Of a DNA stretch of 64,000 nt, positions 53,120 to 63,477 are shown piece after piece. How positions within the stretch are numbered: position 1 is the stretch's first letter; each line of letters starts with the position of its first letter. The notes beneath the pieces were generated by a model, which saw only the letters and a program-made list of their open reading frames with translations, searched no databases and had not been told where the DNA came from. A program made the translations under genes and the position numbers. This DNA comes from Eutreptiella sp. 'Long Island Sound 2002'. Taxonomy: Eukaryota > Euglenozoa > Euglenophyceae > Eutreptiales > Eutreptiaceae. The stretch covers positions 164,958,549-165,022,548 of the forward strand of contig OZ038378.1 of the NCBI GenBank assembly GCA_964036045.1, written 5' to 3'.

Positions 53120-55090
53120 CCTGGGCCTCTCAGACTCTCTGTTATTTCATGGAGGCTTTTGGATGGCTGTTGCTGATCCCGCATAGACGGTTAGACGGTT
53201 GTGCTGATTTACTGTTGTTTCTTGGAGGTTTTTGAATGGTTGCTGCCATTTCCTATCAGCTCCGGGAGGGTTTCCAATATTTCCCCAGGGGCTTTAGGGT
53301 GGTCCATCCTCACGGCCCCACAAGCCAGCTTGGCACAGGCATCAAGCCATTGCTTAGTGAGAAACCCCGCTGCGAGGGAGGCGTCGGTCCAGGGGTGGGT
53401 TGGGGGAGTTGTGTCCATTTTCGGCAATTTTTGGCAGAGTGTGACCCGCCCTTCAGTGGGGGGGGGGGGTCGGGATGCTGCTGTCCGGGATCCAGGACAA
53501 GATTCCTTGCAGTTTTGGGGACTACCATGAATCTCGTGGTGTCCCTCCTGCGACTGTGATTGTGGTGGTTCGGGCTCAGCACCCCGGAACCCTTGGGGCT
53601 CCGTCTGGGTTGGTGGGTGGCTCAATAGGAGCACCCCCGGAGGAGAGGGTTTGGAGAGGGGGGGGGGGGGGGCTCTGGGGTCCCGCTCAGGCCAACCCAT
53701 CCACCCACGCCACAACGCTGGGCCGTTCAATTGCGCTGGATGCCCATGAGCTGGGCACCTATGGAATTGTCAGCCGTGGGGCTGGCGATTTTGGGGAGGG
53801 TGCCAAGACCAAAGAGACGCAACATTCAGCAATGGCTTGACAGGCGTGGACAATCTCTTTGCCCCTGGCGGCGACGCTCGTTGTTGAGCGCGCCCTGCTC
53901 AACAGGTAGCCCCCCAGTCAGACAGCAATGGTAAAGCACCTGCATCCCCAGGGCATCATGCCGCAGCCGCGGGCCTTTCAGCATTAATAGCCAACCACAT
54001 GGACGAGAGGCCCAAAACGTCATGGAGGTGCCCAGAACCCAAACCCCAACCCTTGGCAACATCCCGGACGGGGCCGCAAACGCTGCTGGATTCATGAGCC
54101 GTCTTGTTTGCTGCCTTTTTCTAGTGCAGTGGTGAGCGCTGTGAATAAGGCTGTCGCTGAGGAACATGGACAATGGTAGTAGCCATTCGTTGAGGGGTAG
54201 CATCTGGTTGGCACTTGATTTTCACACGGGTCCACCAGCACATTTAAACCCAAGAAGGCGCCCGGGTGCCATACAGAACCTGAGCAATCGAATTTGTGGC
54301 CTGCCGACAATATCGTTTCCCGCGCCAGCACCCCTTTTCTGGGAGCCCTTCCTCAGAGAACCTGGCAACGGCCGCCTTGCACTCCATCGCTGCGGGGCAC
54401 GCCCAACACACACAAACCACTGTTTCTGCGCAAACTGCATCCTCCTGGAGACCATTTGTAAGGGTGACCCCTCTTTTCCGTGGCTTTCATCAGAGCAGTA
54501 CACAAATTCATTTGAGCTGCTGTGGGGACGAGATTCCTTGTCCATGTCCACGGCTTCGGTGGCATGTCAGACAATGCCTCTTTAAACCAAACCAGGCACA
54601 AGCCTTTCTGGTGCACTATGGGTATGGCAGCCTGGTGCACTGGGCCGTAGGCAGTGCGTGCACCCCCAACCATGTCCGCCAAAGCATTGAGATCGTGATG
54701 CGGAGGAATCGTCTCATCCCCGAAACTAGTAGTGCCACACTGACCCTGCCCAGTACCTCCCTTGCATCTGACCTGCACATCAGGACTGCCGTGGCATATC
54801 TCTGAGTTCCGTTTCTGTCATCCAAAAGCCAGCACAGAAAAGTGAAACTAATTGCGATGGTACAGAGGGAGACCAGGGCTGAGGGAACATGTGCATAAGC
54901 ACATGTGGTGCGCGGGCTGCGCGCGCACGCATGTGCATGTGTGTGCGTGAGCATGTGTCTTCATTTGTCACTGTTTTTGACAATTGAGTGCGACCTGACG
55001 AGAAATAGTCATTAACCTTTGTTAGTTGTCACGTTTGCAGATTTGTGTGGCTGTGCTGGATGAGCATTCCCAGCACTGCCAGTCTGACTT

Positions 55091-55095
55091 TGTGC

Positions 55096-55134
<39 letters not shown>

Positions 55135-55160
55135 CGCGCGCGTGTGCGTGTGTGTGTGGG
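55091..55160 (+). repeat. (TG)n microsatellite
   Basis: A nearly pure TG run at 55101-55130 is followed by mixed TG/CG dinucleotides (gcgcgcgcgtgtgcg) to about 55160. Alternating purine-pyrimidine DNA of this kind can adopt Z-form. Confidence 0.95.
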
Positions 55161-55287
55161 TGCGTGTTTTGTTGTCGCTCGCCCCCTCTTAATTCTCTCT
55201 GTCTTCTTCTGCGGGATTAGAGGCTAATGCGAACACACGCATACAGATCAAGATCGTTTGCAGGCTAGAGCCAGGATACTTAATACA

Positions 55288-55327
55288 AAGGTAGCGCGCC
55301 GGGCGCGTACCGGGCAAACATTCCCCC
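55288..55327 (+). repeat. Right-end-like copy of the Harbinger terminal motif
   Basis: aaggtagcgcgccgggcgcg then accgggcaaacattccccc matches the right end of the transposon at 63044-63083 almost base for base. No matching left end was found nearby, so it may be a solo end or a decayed relative. Confidence 0.7.
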
Positions 55328-57280
55328 TTTGCTTCTATTGTGCAGCCTGTCCACAAACTTGGAGAAGGTACCCTCCTCCCTCCTTTGAAATCCCCCCCCC
55401 TGCAATATCCCCCAGTGAGGGGGGATACAGTAACTTTACGCTTATTTTTTCATGCATGGTTGCGACATTCTGAAAGCTCCTCTCCCGACATTGTTCATTT
55501 TGTACATGTTTGTGTCTGTTCTTTGCCATTCAGACACAAATATATGCTCCATGTTCAAGCAATTATGTTTGGTACCATTCTCGCAACAAGTGTGGCCCAC
55601 TGTTGGCTACTGCCATTGGTCAAAGCCAGCTGCCAAAAGGGCTGCGAAGCAGGCTGCACAGTCATCTTGTGCTTCATCGACCGTCAACCCATCCCGGAAT
55701 CGCCCACAGTTCACGGTTGTTTGGTCTCGCAAAAAGAAGTTTCATACAGTGCCCCTGTGGAAAGGGCGAACGGAACACGATGTTTCAATTAAATCCATGA
55801 TACCCGCTTTTTGCATGCACTGTTGGGTTTACAACGTCTCACCGTGTGTGTGGTTCCAACCCCTCCCCCCCAGTGATGTATTTGAACGGCCGTACACCGT
55901 TAGAGGAGGACCCCCCCCCCCCCCCCTGGACCCCCCTCCCCCCTTCCAATGTTTGAGGCTGACAGCCAAAATTTTGCTTCAGCGCCAAGAGGATTTAAGC
56001 GTTAAGATTTTTTGGCCCGCCTTTGGCAGGGGCCATAGGGGGACCCTAGGAGGAGGGGGGTCCCAGCCAAACCCCCCTGCCCCCTTCTAATACATCCCTG
56101 CCACCCCCCCCCCCTCCCCGGGGGGGATGGATACCTTCGCGCACCAGGGGGGGGGGGGCAGGGGGGGGCAGGATAACAACATGTAACTGAGTACCGTCCC
56201 CACCCCTTTGTTCTCCCCCCCCCCTTGTCATTCCCTGGGGGGTGGCAAAGGGGGGGGGGCGTCATTTGGTCAATACCAAAATTTTGTTGCGGGTCACTGT
56301 GTTGTATTGCAGGTTGGTGTGTTGTGAGGCACCCCCAGTTGTATCCCCTGTATTTTGGCAGGACATTTTGAATCACTTTCTCTGAACTGGAACGTGATAG
56401 CACAACCATGTTTACCCTTGGACAAGTGTGATATTCATCCGCCCTACAGGGGCATTTGCTCTGGCTGCGTGGCTGCTCATGTGGCTTTTTACCCTTTGTT
56501 ATTTTGCAATTTCTGTGTCCAACAGTGTGCGTGTACGGTGGTAGTACGGTTCCCTAGGGGGTGGGGGGGACCATCACTTGGCAACCGTCCCCGGGGGGCA
56601 AGGGTGTGGGCGTCTTCTCTGGGGGGTGAAGGACACGGGGGGTTCAGGGTAGCGGAAGTGTAGCAACGTATTGCAGAAGTGTAACGGAGCGTTTGTGGGT
56701 GGCACCAATTTGGTTGTCCAATTGTCCGATGATTGATTCATGGCTGTGGATGTTGGCCTGCGGAGAAGCCGTGCCCAGTGCTCCTCCGGGTTCATTTGCC
56801 TTGGGTCTTCTCGCATGTTGTATGTGTGGGTGTTGACACGTACCATGGGATGTGCCTTGGGGGATGTCTGCTCTGTAAGGCAATGAGTACGAGTGGACGT
56901 CAGCCTCAGGCTCGCCGTTGGTGCCCGAAGATGCTTTTGAAGCGTCGCAACAGTCACGTCTCTTCCACAAAAGGGACGAGTCCCCCCATGTATCCCTTTT
57001 TCATCTGACCCCTCCTTGACCCTTCATGCCTGCACTTGCCGACTTGACGATCCTGAACACCTTGCATTGAATGTGTGCAAGCATCCGCACTGGGTGCTGG
57101 GCATCAAGAAAGACTGAAGGCTGAGTGAAACAGCGGTGTGCCATGCATGCCATTTTGCACCAGCCCGTTTCTCCCCCTTTTCCCGCTTTTTCGACCAAAA
57201 CACAATTCTCTTTGCAAAAATCAAGTCACTGCACTCACCAACGGAAGGATGGGGAATTTTGCCACTCTCCGACACTCACC

Positions 57281-57420
57281 GTTGGTGATGGTCGTTGATG
57301 GTTGGTAATGGTTGGCAATGGTCGGCAATTGTTGGCATTGGTCGGCAATGGTCGGTAATGGCCGGTAATGGTCGGCAATGGCCAGCAATGGTCGGTAATG
57401 GTCGGCAATGGTCGGTAATG
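57281..57420 (+). repeat. Decamer minisatellite (GTYGGYAATG)14
   Basis: Fourteen tandem 10-bp units in perfect register carry a few substitutions per unit. The repeat has no coding context on the plus strand. On the minus strand it would read as Pro/Leu/Ile/Thr/Asn-type peptides without support. Confidence 0.9.
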
Positions 57421-57782
57421 GGTCTCCAGTAGCACACTGGGATGCCTCCTGGCGTGGCAGTTCCCACTGCATTTCCTGGTATCAGAATCAGCTTATCCTC
57501 TCTAGGTGTCATGTTCGCTACCACATCACCTTGTGGGACAATTGTAGCATTGGACAGCTCTGATCCTTGATTCCGAGAGTTCTCTCGAGTGCTTTCTGGT
57601 GAGCGGGCTTCGCCAGCTTGCCATGGCCTAAACCCCGCCGAAAAACACCGGGCCAGTGCAAAACGGGTACTTCGCCCCATTTTTCTCCAATTTTTCTCCC
57701 ACTTTTCTCCCATTTTGCTCCCATTTGGCCCCATTTTCCCCAGTTTTCCAGGCTCCCAAATCCTGGTTTGGTGAGTTAGCGA

Positions 57783-57850
57783 GTTCTGTGGTGGTTAGCG
57801 CAGATGCCTGTGCTTGTATTCAGGCGAGTCCCTCACAATTGGGGGCAGCA
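57783..57850 (+). repeat. tRNA-like segment (possible SINE head)
   Basis: tggttagcgcagatgcc is a good A-box/D-arm match and cctgtgcttgtattcagg can form an anticodon-like arm. The B box position (gagtccctcacaatt) is poor, and no closed acceptor stem is present. A tRNA-derived repeat or pseudogene is likelier than a working tRNA. Confidence 0.3.
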
Positions 57851-60340
57851 AGACTGAGATGGGGCTGAACTGCCGCGGTTGGATATGGGTGAGCCAAACA
57901 ACGTGTGTTGGCAGATTTGATCAGCGCCTGCTGAGAGCCTCCTGGTTGCTGGCACAAATGGTGGGATGGCCATGGGTTTTTGTATGTGCTGAATTCTGAA
58001 ATGGCAAGTCGGCACGCAAGGATATCTGATTTGGTGGTTTGCAGACCGTTTTGGGGGAAGAGATGTTCACATCTGCTAAGCCTCCCTGGCAGATAAGAAT
58101 GGGAATAGGAAGGAAAATGCCGGCACGTGAGCTTTCAATTGTGTGTGACGATGGCATGGTCCAACACGAACAATGCAGAGCTGGTGGTATTTTTGAGGTT
58201 GGAAAACAGAACAGAAGGGTGCAGGTGAGGCATGTGCGGGGCTGTTGTCAAGAATTTGCCCACAGACTGACTCCGACTCCTGATGGACGCTCCAAAGGGC
58301 GGCTGGATTCACAGAAGCCTCTTGGCAAGTGAACAGGTGTTGCACCTGTCGACCGCCCCTAGAGGTGCGTCCTTGTCTGCAGAGTTGCGTTTCTGCATGT
58401 GGGGGCATGGAGCTCTAATCTATGCTTTGAATTTTATGCTTCGGTTTGTTTTTGCTCTGTGCAAGTGCAACTGGTCCTCTCACACTGCATGGGTCTGGAA
58501 GAAGTTCCCAGCTACTTTGATATCGTCTCTCCCAGGCCTCTGCGCACATGGAAGTTTGGGATCTTCAGTGTTAAAATGACCAGGCAAGCCATGCCAAGCC
58601 CTGTTCCGATACTAGAGCTTGGACCACCGTTGTTTACACTGTGTCAGGGACCCTAAGGGGGCGCACCATGCGCTGTGCGAAAAGTAGGCTATTTTGGATC
58701 CCGTTTCCCTGATGGCCAAGGTGACCGCAGTAACTGCTGTGTTTCCATACACAGAAATACTCAGATTCTTATTCAGTCCAAAAACTCTGATAATGAGTTC
58801 CCACTAAAAATGCCAGATTGCTGTCTACATCTATGCCCTATTTCACCGTGTCCCCTTCCCAATATGCAACCCATCTTCATCACGTTTTGAGGCCTCTCCT
58901 GGCCAGTTTTTGGTGTATCCTTCTTCGTTCAATACTGCGGATTGCACACAAGCATGGCTTTTTTTTTTGGCACCATGGCTCCTAGCTATCTGGGCGGGGC
59001 GTCCTGACTAGTATGGCCTTTCCTAAGCACCACCAACCAGCTATGGACGCGGCTCCGCCACTCTTGGACAATTTGTGGCCGCGGCTCTGCCGCGTTGCCA
59101 CATATGAACTGAGTTTCTGCCCGTGTGAAGCCAGAGGGTGTCAACCATCGTCGGATTATGGCTAAGCACCACCAGCCTTTGTTTGCATGGGTTTTGGCAC
59201 CCCACACAACCTCAGTATCAGAGAGTCCAACCAACTCAAAATCACTGGTTGAGGGGCCATTTGTGTCACCTGGGTGCTTGGTAGCCTTCACCATTTTCTT
59301 GAGGGATCATAAGCCCTGGCCAAAGCAACTTCGCCTTTCGAGCAAGTGAAATAAGCATAACCCCCTGCACAAAGCACAGCCAGTGGGGTTTGGGGGTTGG
59401 GTCACAGCTATACGGGCAAGCTCTGTTTCACCGACAATATCACACAAGAACAGTGGGTTCCCAAGGGGGACTTTCAGCCCCTTGTAACCTCCTGCTCAGA
59501 AAGCTAAACCTTCTGCCCTGTAGTCTGCTGCCCCTGCCAATACTATTATTGTGCAAAGCGTTGAGCACTGCAAGGTCAAGTGGTCAAGGAGCAAGAAGTG
59601 GCGCACTGAAACTCTGAAAAAGTGAGCACTGTGCACTGCAGCAGGCGGTGGATCCTATGACAGAAATTCTTTATGTTGTGTTGTGCATTGTTGTTCCATC
59701 ACTGTTGCACAATTTTGGGTACACTGCAGGTGCTGTCTCCCATCCCCCATGGTGACTGTCACTTAACAACCTTTCTTCAGGAGGTGGTGGGTGACCTTTG
59801 CACATCGGGTTGGGGTACACACAGGAAACGGAGGGTAGGAGAATAACATTTCCTGAGAGGAAGGTGGCACACATGGAGGGTGGGGCAAATAGGATCACAG
59901 ATATTGCTAAATTGCACATTTCTTGGGTATCTAATCTTTTTTCGGCAGCATCAGTGACCTGTGACCATTGATCCTGGATAGCAGCACGAATTGTTCAACT
60001 AGTTTGCCTCCCTAAGAGGGAGTACTGTACGCGGTGCACACGTGGCGCGCATGTGGTGCATGTATTGGGGTGATTTCATAGACCTACCCACCTGTTCGAC
60101 AATGAAGTGCATTTGTTTCCAAGCCGTAAAAGCTATTGCCATTGCACGTACTGCACTGTGTACCCTTACAGTTTCACCCATGTCTCTTTCATGGCTTCCT
60201 GCGGGCATCACTCTCACCTACATCCGATCAAATGGTGATAGGGTGCCTACGGGGCACACTTAGCATAGTGCAAGCGCAGTGCAACCATTTGGGCATGTGG
60301 CCGTACTAGAGACCCCATACTTTGTGATAATAGGGGAATG

Positions 60341-60390
60341 CCGTGCACGCAGTGCGCACGCAGTGCACGCCGTGCACGCAGTGCGCACAC
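60341..60390 (+). repeat. Short (GTGCACGCA)-type tandem repeat
   Basis: Alternating gtgcacgc and agtgcgcacgc units run for about 50 bp. The array is self-complementary in part and GC-rich. Confidence 0.8.
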
Positions 60391-60568
60391 ATTGCGAAGA
60401 TTTGGATGTCGGCAAATACTCGAACCCTAGTTTCGGCCCCTTTTCACAAGTTTTTGGTTCCGTACCAGGGTTTTTTTTGGCTTCCTCGGCATTTTGGATG
60501 TGGCATATTTGAATTGTCAACCATTTTTGCCCATTTTCAACCATTTCCCCCTATTTCCTCCCCCGCAT

Positions 60569-60605
60569 GGGCGTTAGCGTACGGGGTGCGCGCCGGGCAT
60601 CTTTG
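60569..60605 (+). repeat. Left-end-like copy of the Harbinger terminal motif
   Basis: gggcgttagcg-acgggg-gcgcgccgggcatcttt resembles the left end at 61882-61920, with several substitutions. The sequence beyond it does not match the transposon interior. Confidence 0.5.
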
Positions 60606-60670
60606 AGGGAGCGTTATTTTAGGCCTTCAACCTTCCGGTGCTATTGAGGAAACCGGGCCAATTATCCAAT

Positions 60671-60758
60671 CCACGCTTTGTTGCGTGGCCCCTTGAGTTG
60701 GGGTTAGGGACTCTCAGTCCACGCTTCGGTGTGGCCCCTTGAGTTGGGGTTAGGGACT
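60671..60758 (+). repeat. Tandem duplication of a 40-42-bp unit
   Basis: ccacgcttYg...gtggccccttgag followed by ttggggttagggact occurs twice (60671-60712 and 60719-60758). Each unit starts with a short inverted repeat. Confidence 0.9.
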
Positions 60759-61199
60759 GTGTAGCCTTTTCTGGAATTGTTGCAACAGTGCGCCCGGAAA
60801 AAAATTTTGGTCTCCACAGCTTTACTAGCTTTACTGTAGTCTGGAATGGACAGTTTCCACTGCCCCACGAAGGCTTGCCCATCAGTCACCTGTATGCTGT
60901 TGCGCAACTGACGTTCATGCGGCCCTATCTTCTGTTGCAATGCCTCTAATTTGCTGCGAACAGTTGCTACAGATTGGGCCGCATGGCTTGCTCAATGCTC
61001 CCCGCGTGTAGTGCAGAATCATGGCCACAATTTGCGAAAAGGATGGGGCAGCACCAACAAGCCATTTGGCACAAAGCTCCGTCAGAGATGGCACACGATG
61101 CCAAGGCCGTGGCAATATCTCAGAAATCGTAGCACGCGCACCCCCAAAAGATACCAAACGGGCATACTCATTGGGAAGTGAGGGCGCACATGCTGCTTG

Positions 61200-61879
61200 G
61201 CAAATTCCGTATTGTGACCCCCACTTTTTTTTTTGCTGCTTGGGGACGCTCTATGTCCACGCACGGCGAGACAGCCATAAAACGTAGGGGATACAGTGGG
61301 TAAGTTGAAATCATATCATTTTTAATTGCTAAGATCAAGTTAGTGGTATCTGTTCTTATCAGTCACGTTGCTGTGCTCACAGAGCTGATTTCAGTGGGCT
61401 TGGCGAATTCCGTTTTGTGACCCCCACTTTTTTTTTGCTGTTTTTTGGGCGCTCTATGTCCAGGCACCGCAAGACAGCCATAAAACGTGGGGGATACAGT
61501 GGGTAAGTTGAAATCATATCATTTTTAATGGCTAAGATCAAGTTAGTGGTATCTGTTCTTATCAGTCACGTTGCTGTGCTCAGAAAGCTAAGCTGATTTC
61601 AGTGGGCTTGGCAAATTCCGTCCTGTGACCCTTACTTTTGCTGTTTGGGGGTGCTCTGTGTCTAGGCACTGCGAGACAACCATAAAACGTGGGAGCTACA
61701 GTGGGTAAGTTGAAATCATATCATTTTTAATGGCTAAGATCAAATTAGTGGCATCTGTTCTTATCAGTCACGTTGATGTGCCCACAGAGCTGATTTCAGT
61801 GGGCTTGGCAAATTCCGTTTTGTGACCCCCACTTTTTTTTTTGCTGTTTTTTGGGCGCTCTATGTCCAGGGACTGCAAG
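61200..61879 (+). repeat. ~200-bp satellite, three full units and a partial fourth
   Basis: Units start at the gcRaattccg motif near 61200, 61403, 61611 and 61807. Each carries gtgacccccac plus a T run, agacagccataaaacgtggg, and a block with atcatatcatttttaatggc. The fourth unit is cut at 61879 by the DNA transposon and resumes at 63087-63180. Confidence 0.92.
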
Positions 61880-63083
61880 GGGGGAACGTTAGCGCGCCGG
61901 GCGCGCGCCGGGCATCTTTTGTGACCCGTGCCCTACCGGTGGACTGTTGCCGTTGATATGTTGAGCAACATTATATGGATTTGCCGACATCAGCAGATGT
62001 TTTGATTTGGGATGGGTATGGACCTTCTCGTACCCGAGGTGATTTCTTTGATTTCGAAGTTGGGGGCCATGATGGTGCTTATAAGGGCCGGATTCATGTC
62101 ATTGTGCCATTCATTGGAAGAAAGAATGGCACTTTAACAGCCCGCCAACAATGTTACAATGACGTGCACGGGTGGTATAGGGCACGCATTGAGCAGCTGT
62201 TTGCTCGGTTGTGGCACGCAAGATGAGGCACAAGATGAGGCAGAACTGTGTGTGTTGTGTTGCCAGATCGCTCCACCGTCGCAGTTTGTGATGAGTGTAA
62301 GGAGCACTATTGTACTGAATGTATTGACACCCACACTTGTGGGACCAATGTTATGATGCAGCTCTACTGTTCGCGATACCTCAATAACGCCTATCGCTTC
62401 TACTGGAGATCGATGCGGTTGTGCTATCCTAACCCCCCATTCTCCCAACTTGCTAAGGTGCTAAGGCACAATACACAGGAACGAAGCGTCCAAGCAGAAA
62501 TTTAAAACCAGAGGCTGGGCCTCCGGCCCCCTCGCACCAACTACGCACTACAGCCATATGCACTGACCACAGCACCATGAGACAGCAACAGCAATGGAAC
62601 ACACAGACACACGGCAGAACACACCATAGGACTACCACAGCAACTGAGAGCCGAAGGAGTGCTTGATCACGGTAGCAGTGGGAGGTAAGACACACAGTAT
62701 GTAGCATGAAGGCAGCACATGCCGATATATAAGTCATCAGGTGAACAAGCACGATAGTTGCAGTGTGATTGTAGATATGGATGCAGTTCTTTGACGGATG
62801 AATACGTTGTGCTTCATCTAGATTGTCCATAGCATATCCTCTCGAACACAAGAACTGTTGCAGTTTGAATGATGATTGCGCCCAACTTGCTAAGGTGTTG
62901 ACCAAGATCGCCCTTAAAGGAGCGAGAGTGGTACTGTGTACCCCAGTTTGCAACTTTCTTGAGCTGGGGCAGTTTGGGTCACCTAATTCTAAGGGCGTTT
63001 CCAAGGGGTGTGCTTGGGGGCTCTTCGGGGGGAACATAGTCTAAAAGTAGCGCGCCGGGCGCGCACCGGGCAAACATTCCCCC
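61880..63083 (+). mobile_element. 1,204-bp PIF/Harbinger-like DNA transposon inserted in the satellite
   Basis: The left end is GGGGGAACGTT. The right end ...AACATTCCCCC is its inverted counterpart. Each end carries a GC-rich near-palindrome (agcgcgccgggcgcgc). AAG at 61877-61879 and 63084-63086 is a 3-bp target duplication, because intact satellite units read gcaagacagcc at this point. A 3-bp duplication and the DDE fragment inside fit PIF/Harbinger. The element is short and its transposase is broken, so it is non-autonomous. Confidence 0.75.
61975..62505 (+). pseudogene. Broken Harbinger-type (DDE_Tnp_4-like) transposase fragment
   Basis: From the ATG at 61975, 83 residues match the C-terminal catalytic part of Harbinger transposases: a DGAYKG block, then IHVIVPF, then QCYNDVHGWYRARIEQLFARLW, which would hold the last Asp and Glu of the triad. 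A TGA at 62224-62226 ends this frame. Two further frames continue with an ELCVLC motif (about 62243) and then CDECKEHYCTECIDTHTC (about 62290-62345), a Cys/His cluster likely to bind zinc, followed by a tail ending at 62505. The N-terminal half with the first Asp is absent. At least two frame breaks make it a pseudogene. Confidence 0.6.
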
Positions 63084-63086
63084 AAG

Positions 63087-63180
63087 ACAGCCATAAAACG
63101 TGGGGGCTGCAGTGGGTAAGTTGAAATCATATCATTTTTAATGGCTAAGATCAAGTTAGTGATATCTGCTCTTATCAGCA
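63087..63180 (+). repeat. Remainder of the fourth satellite unit
   Basis: acagccataaaacgtggggg onward matches the second half of each satellite unit. It begins exactly where the left portion (61807-61879) was interrupted. Confidence 0.88.
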
Positions 63181-63340
63181 GGGACAAGTACAAATTATGA
63201 TTGTAATATTTTGTAATTTTCGTAATTCTCGTAATCTTCGTAATTTTTCTGTAATTTTTGCTATTTTTACCATATTTTGGGTGGAATTATTTACGCACAA
63301 AAGGGCTGTTTGCCCCTTATATGCCATTTGTATATGTGGA

Positions 63341-63348
63341 TATAAAAG
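63341..63348 (+). promoter_or_regulatory. Candidate TATA box of the hAT-related gene
   Basis: TATAAAAG lies 130 bp upstream of the ATG at 63478, in otherwise AT-rich DNA. Sequence match only. Confidence 0.4.
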
Positions 63349-63477
63349 GAAAGCTGGCCTGTAGTATCAATTGCACAAGAAAGGGTAGGAAAAGGACCAA
63401 CGCCACCATATCTTCCATCCACATTGCTTGTGTTGTCACAGTCCTTTTCCCCTCTTTGTTGTCTTTCTTTGTTCCCG

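Larger units (their letters stand above)
53120..61199. other. Intergenic region with minisatellites and decayed fragments
   Basis: Homopolymers G11-G16 occur near 53459, 53658-53672 and 55911-55926. A minus-strand stretch at about 53826-54778 has several protein-like pieces (for example near 54.65-54.75 kb, HHDLNALADMVGGA) in shifting frames and may be a decayed ORF. I am not confident enough to list it as a gene. The other frames are short and unremarkable. Confidence 0.4.

Noticed and set aside
55335-56409. Overlapping Pro/Gly-rich ORFs around the C16 tract
   Set aside because: They are low-complexity translations across poly(C/G), with no consistent frame or motif.
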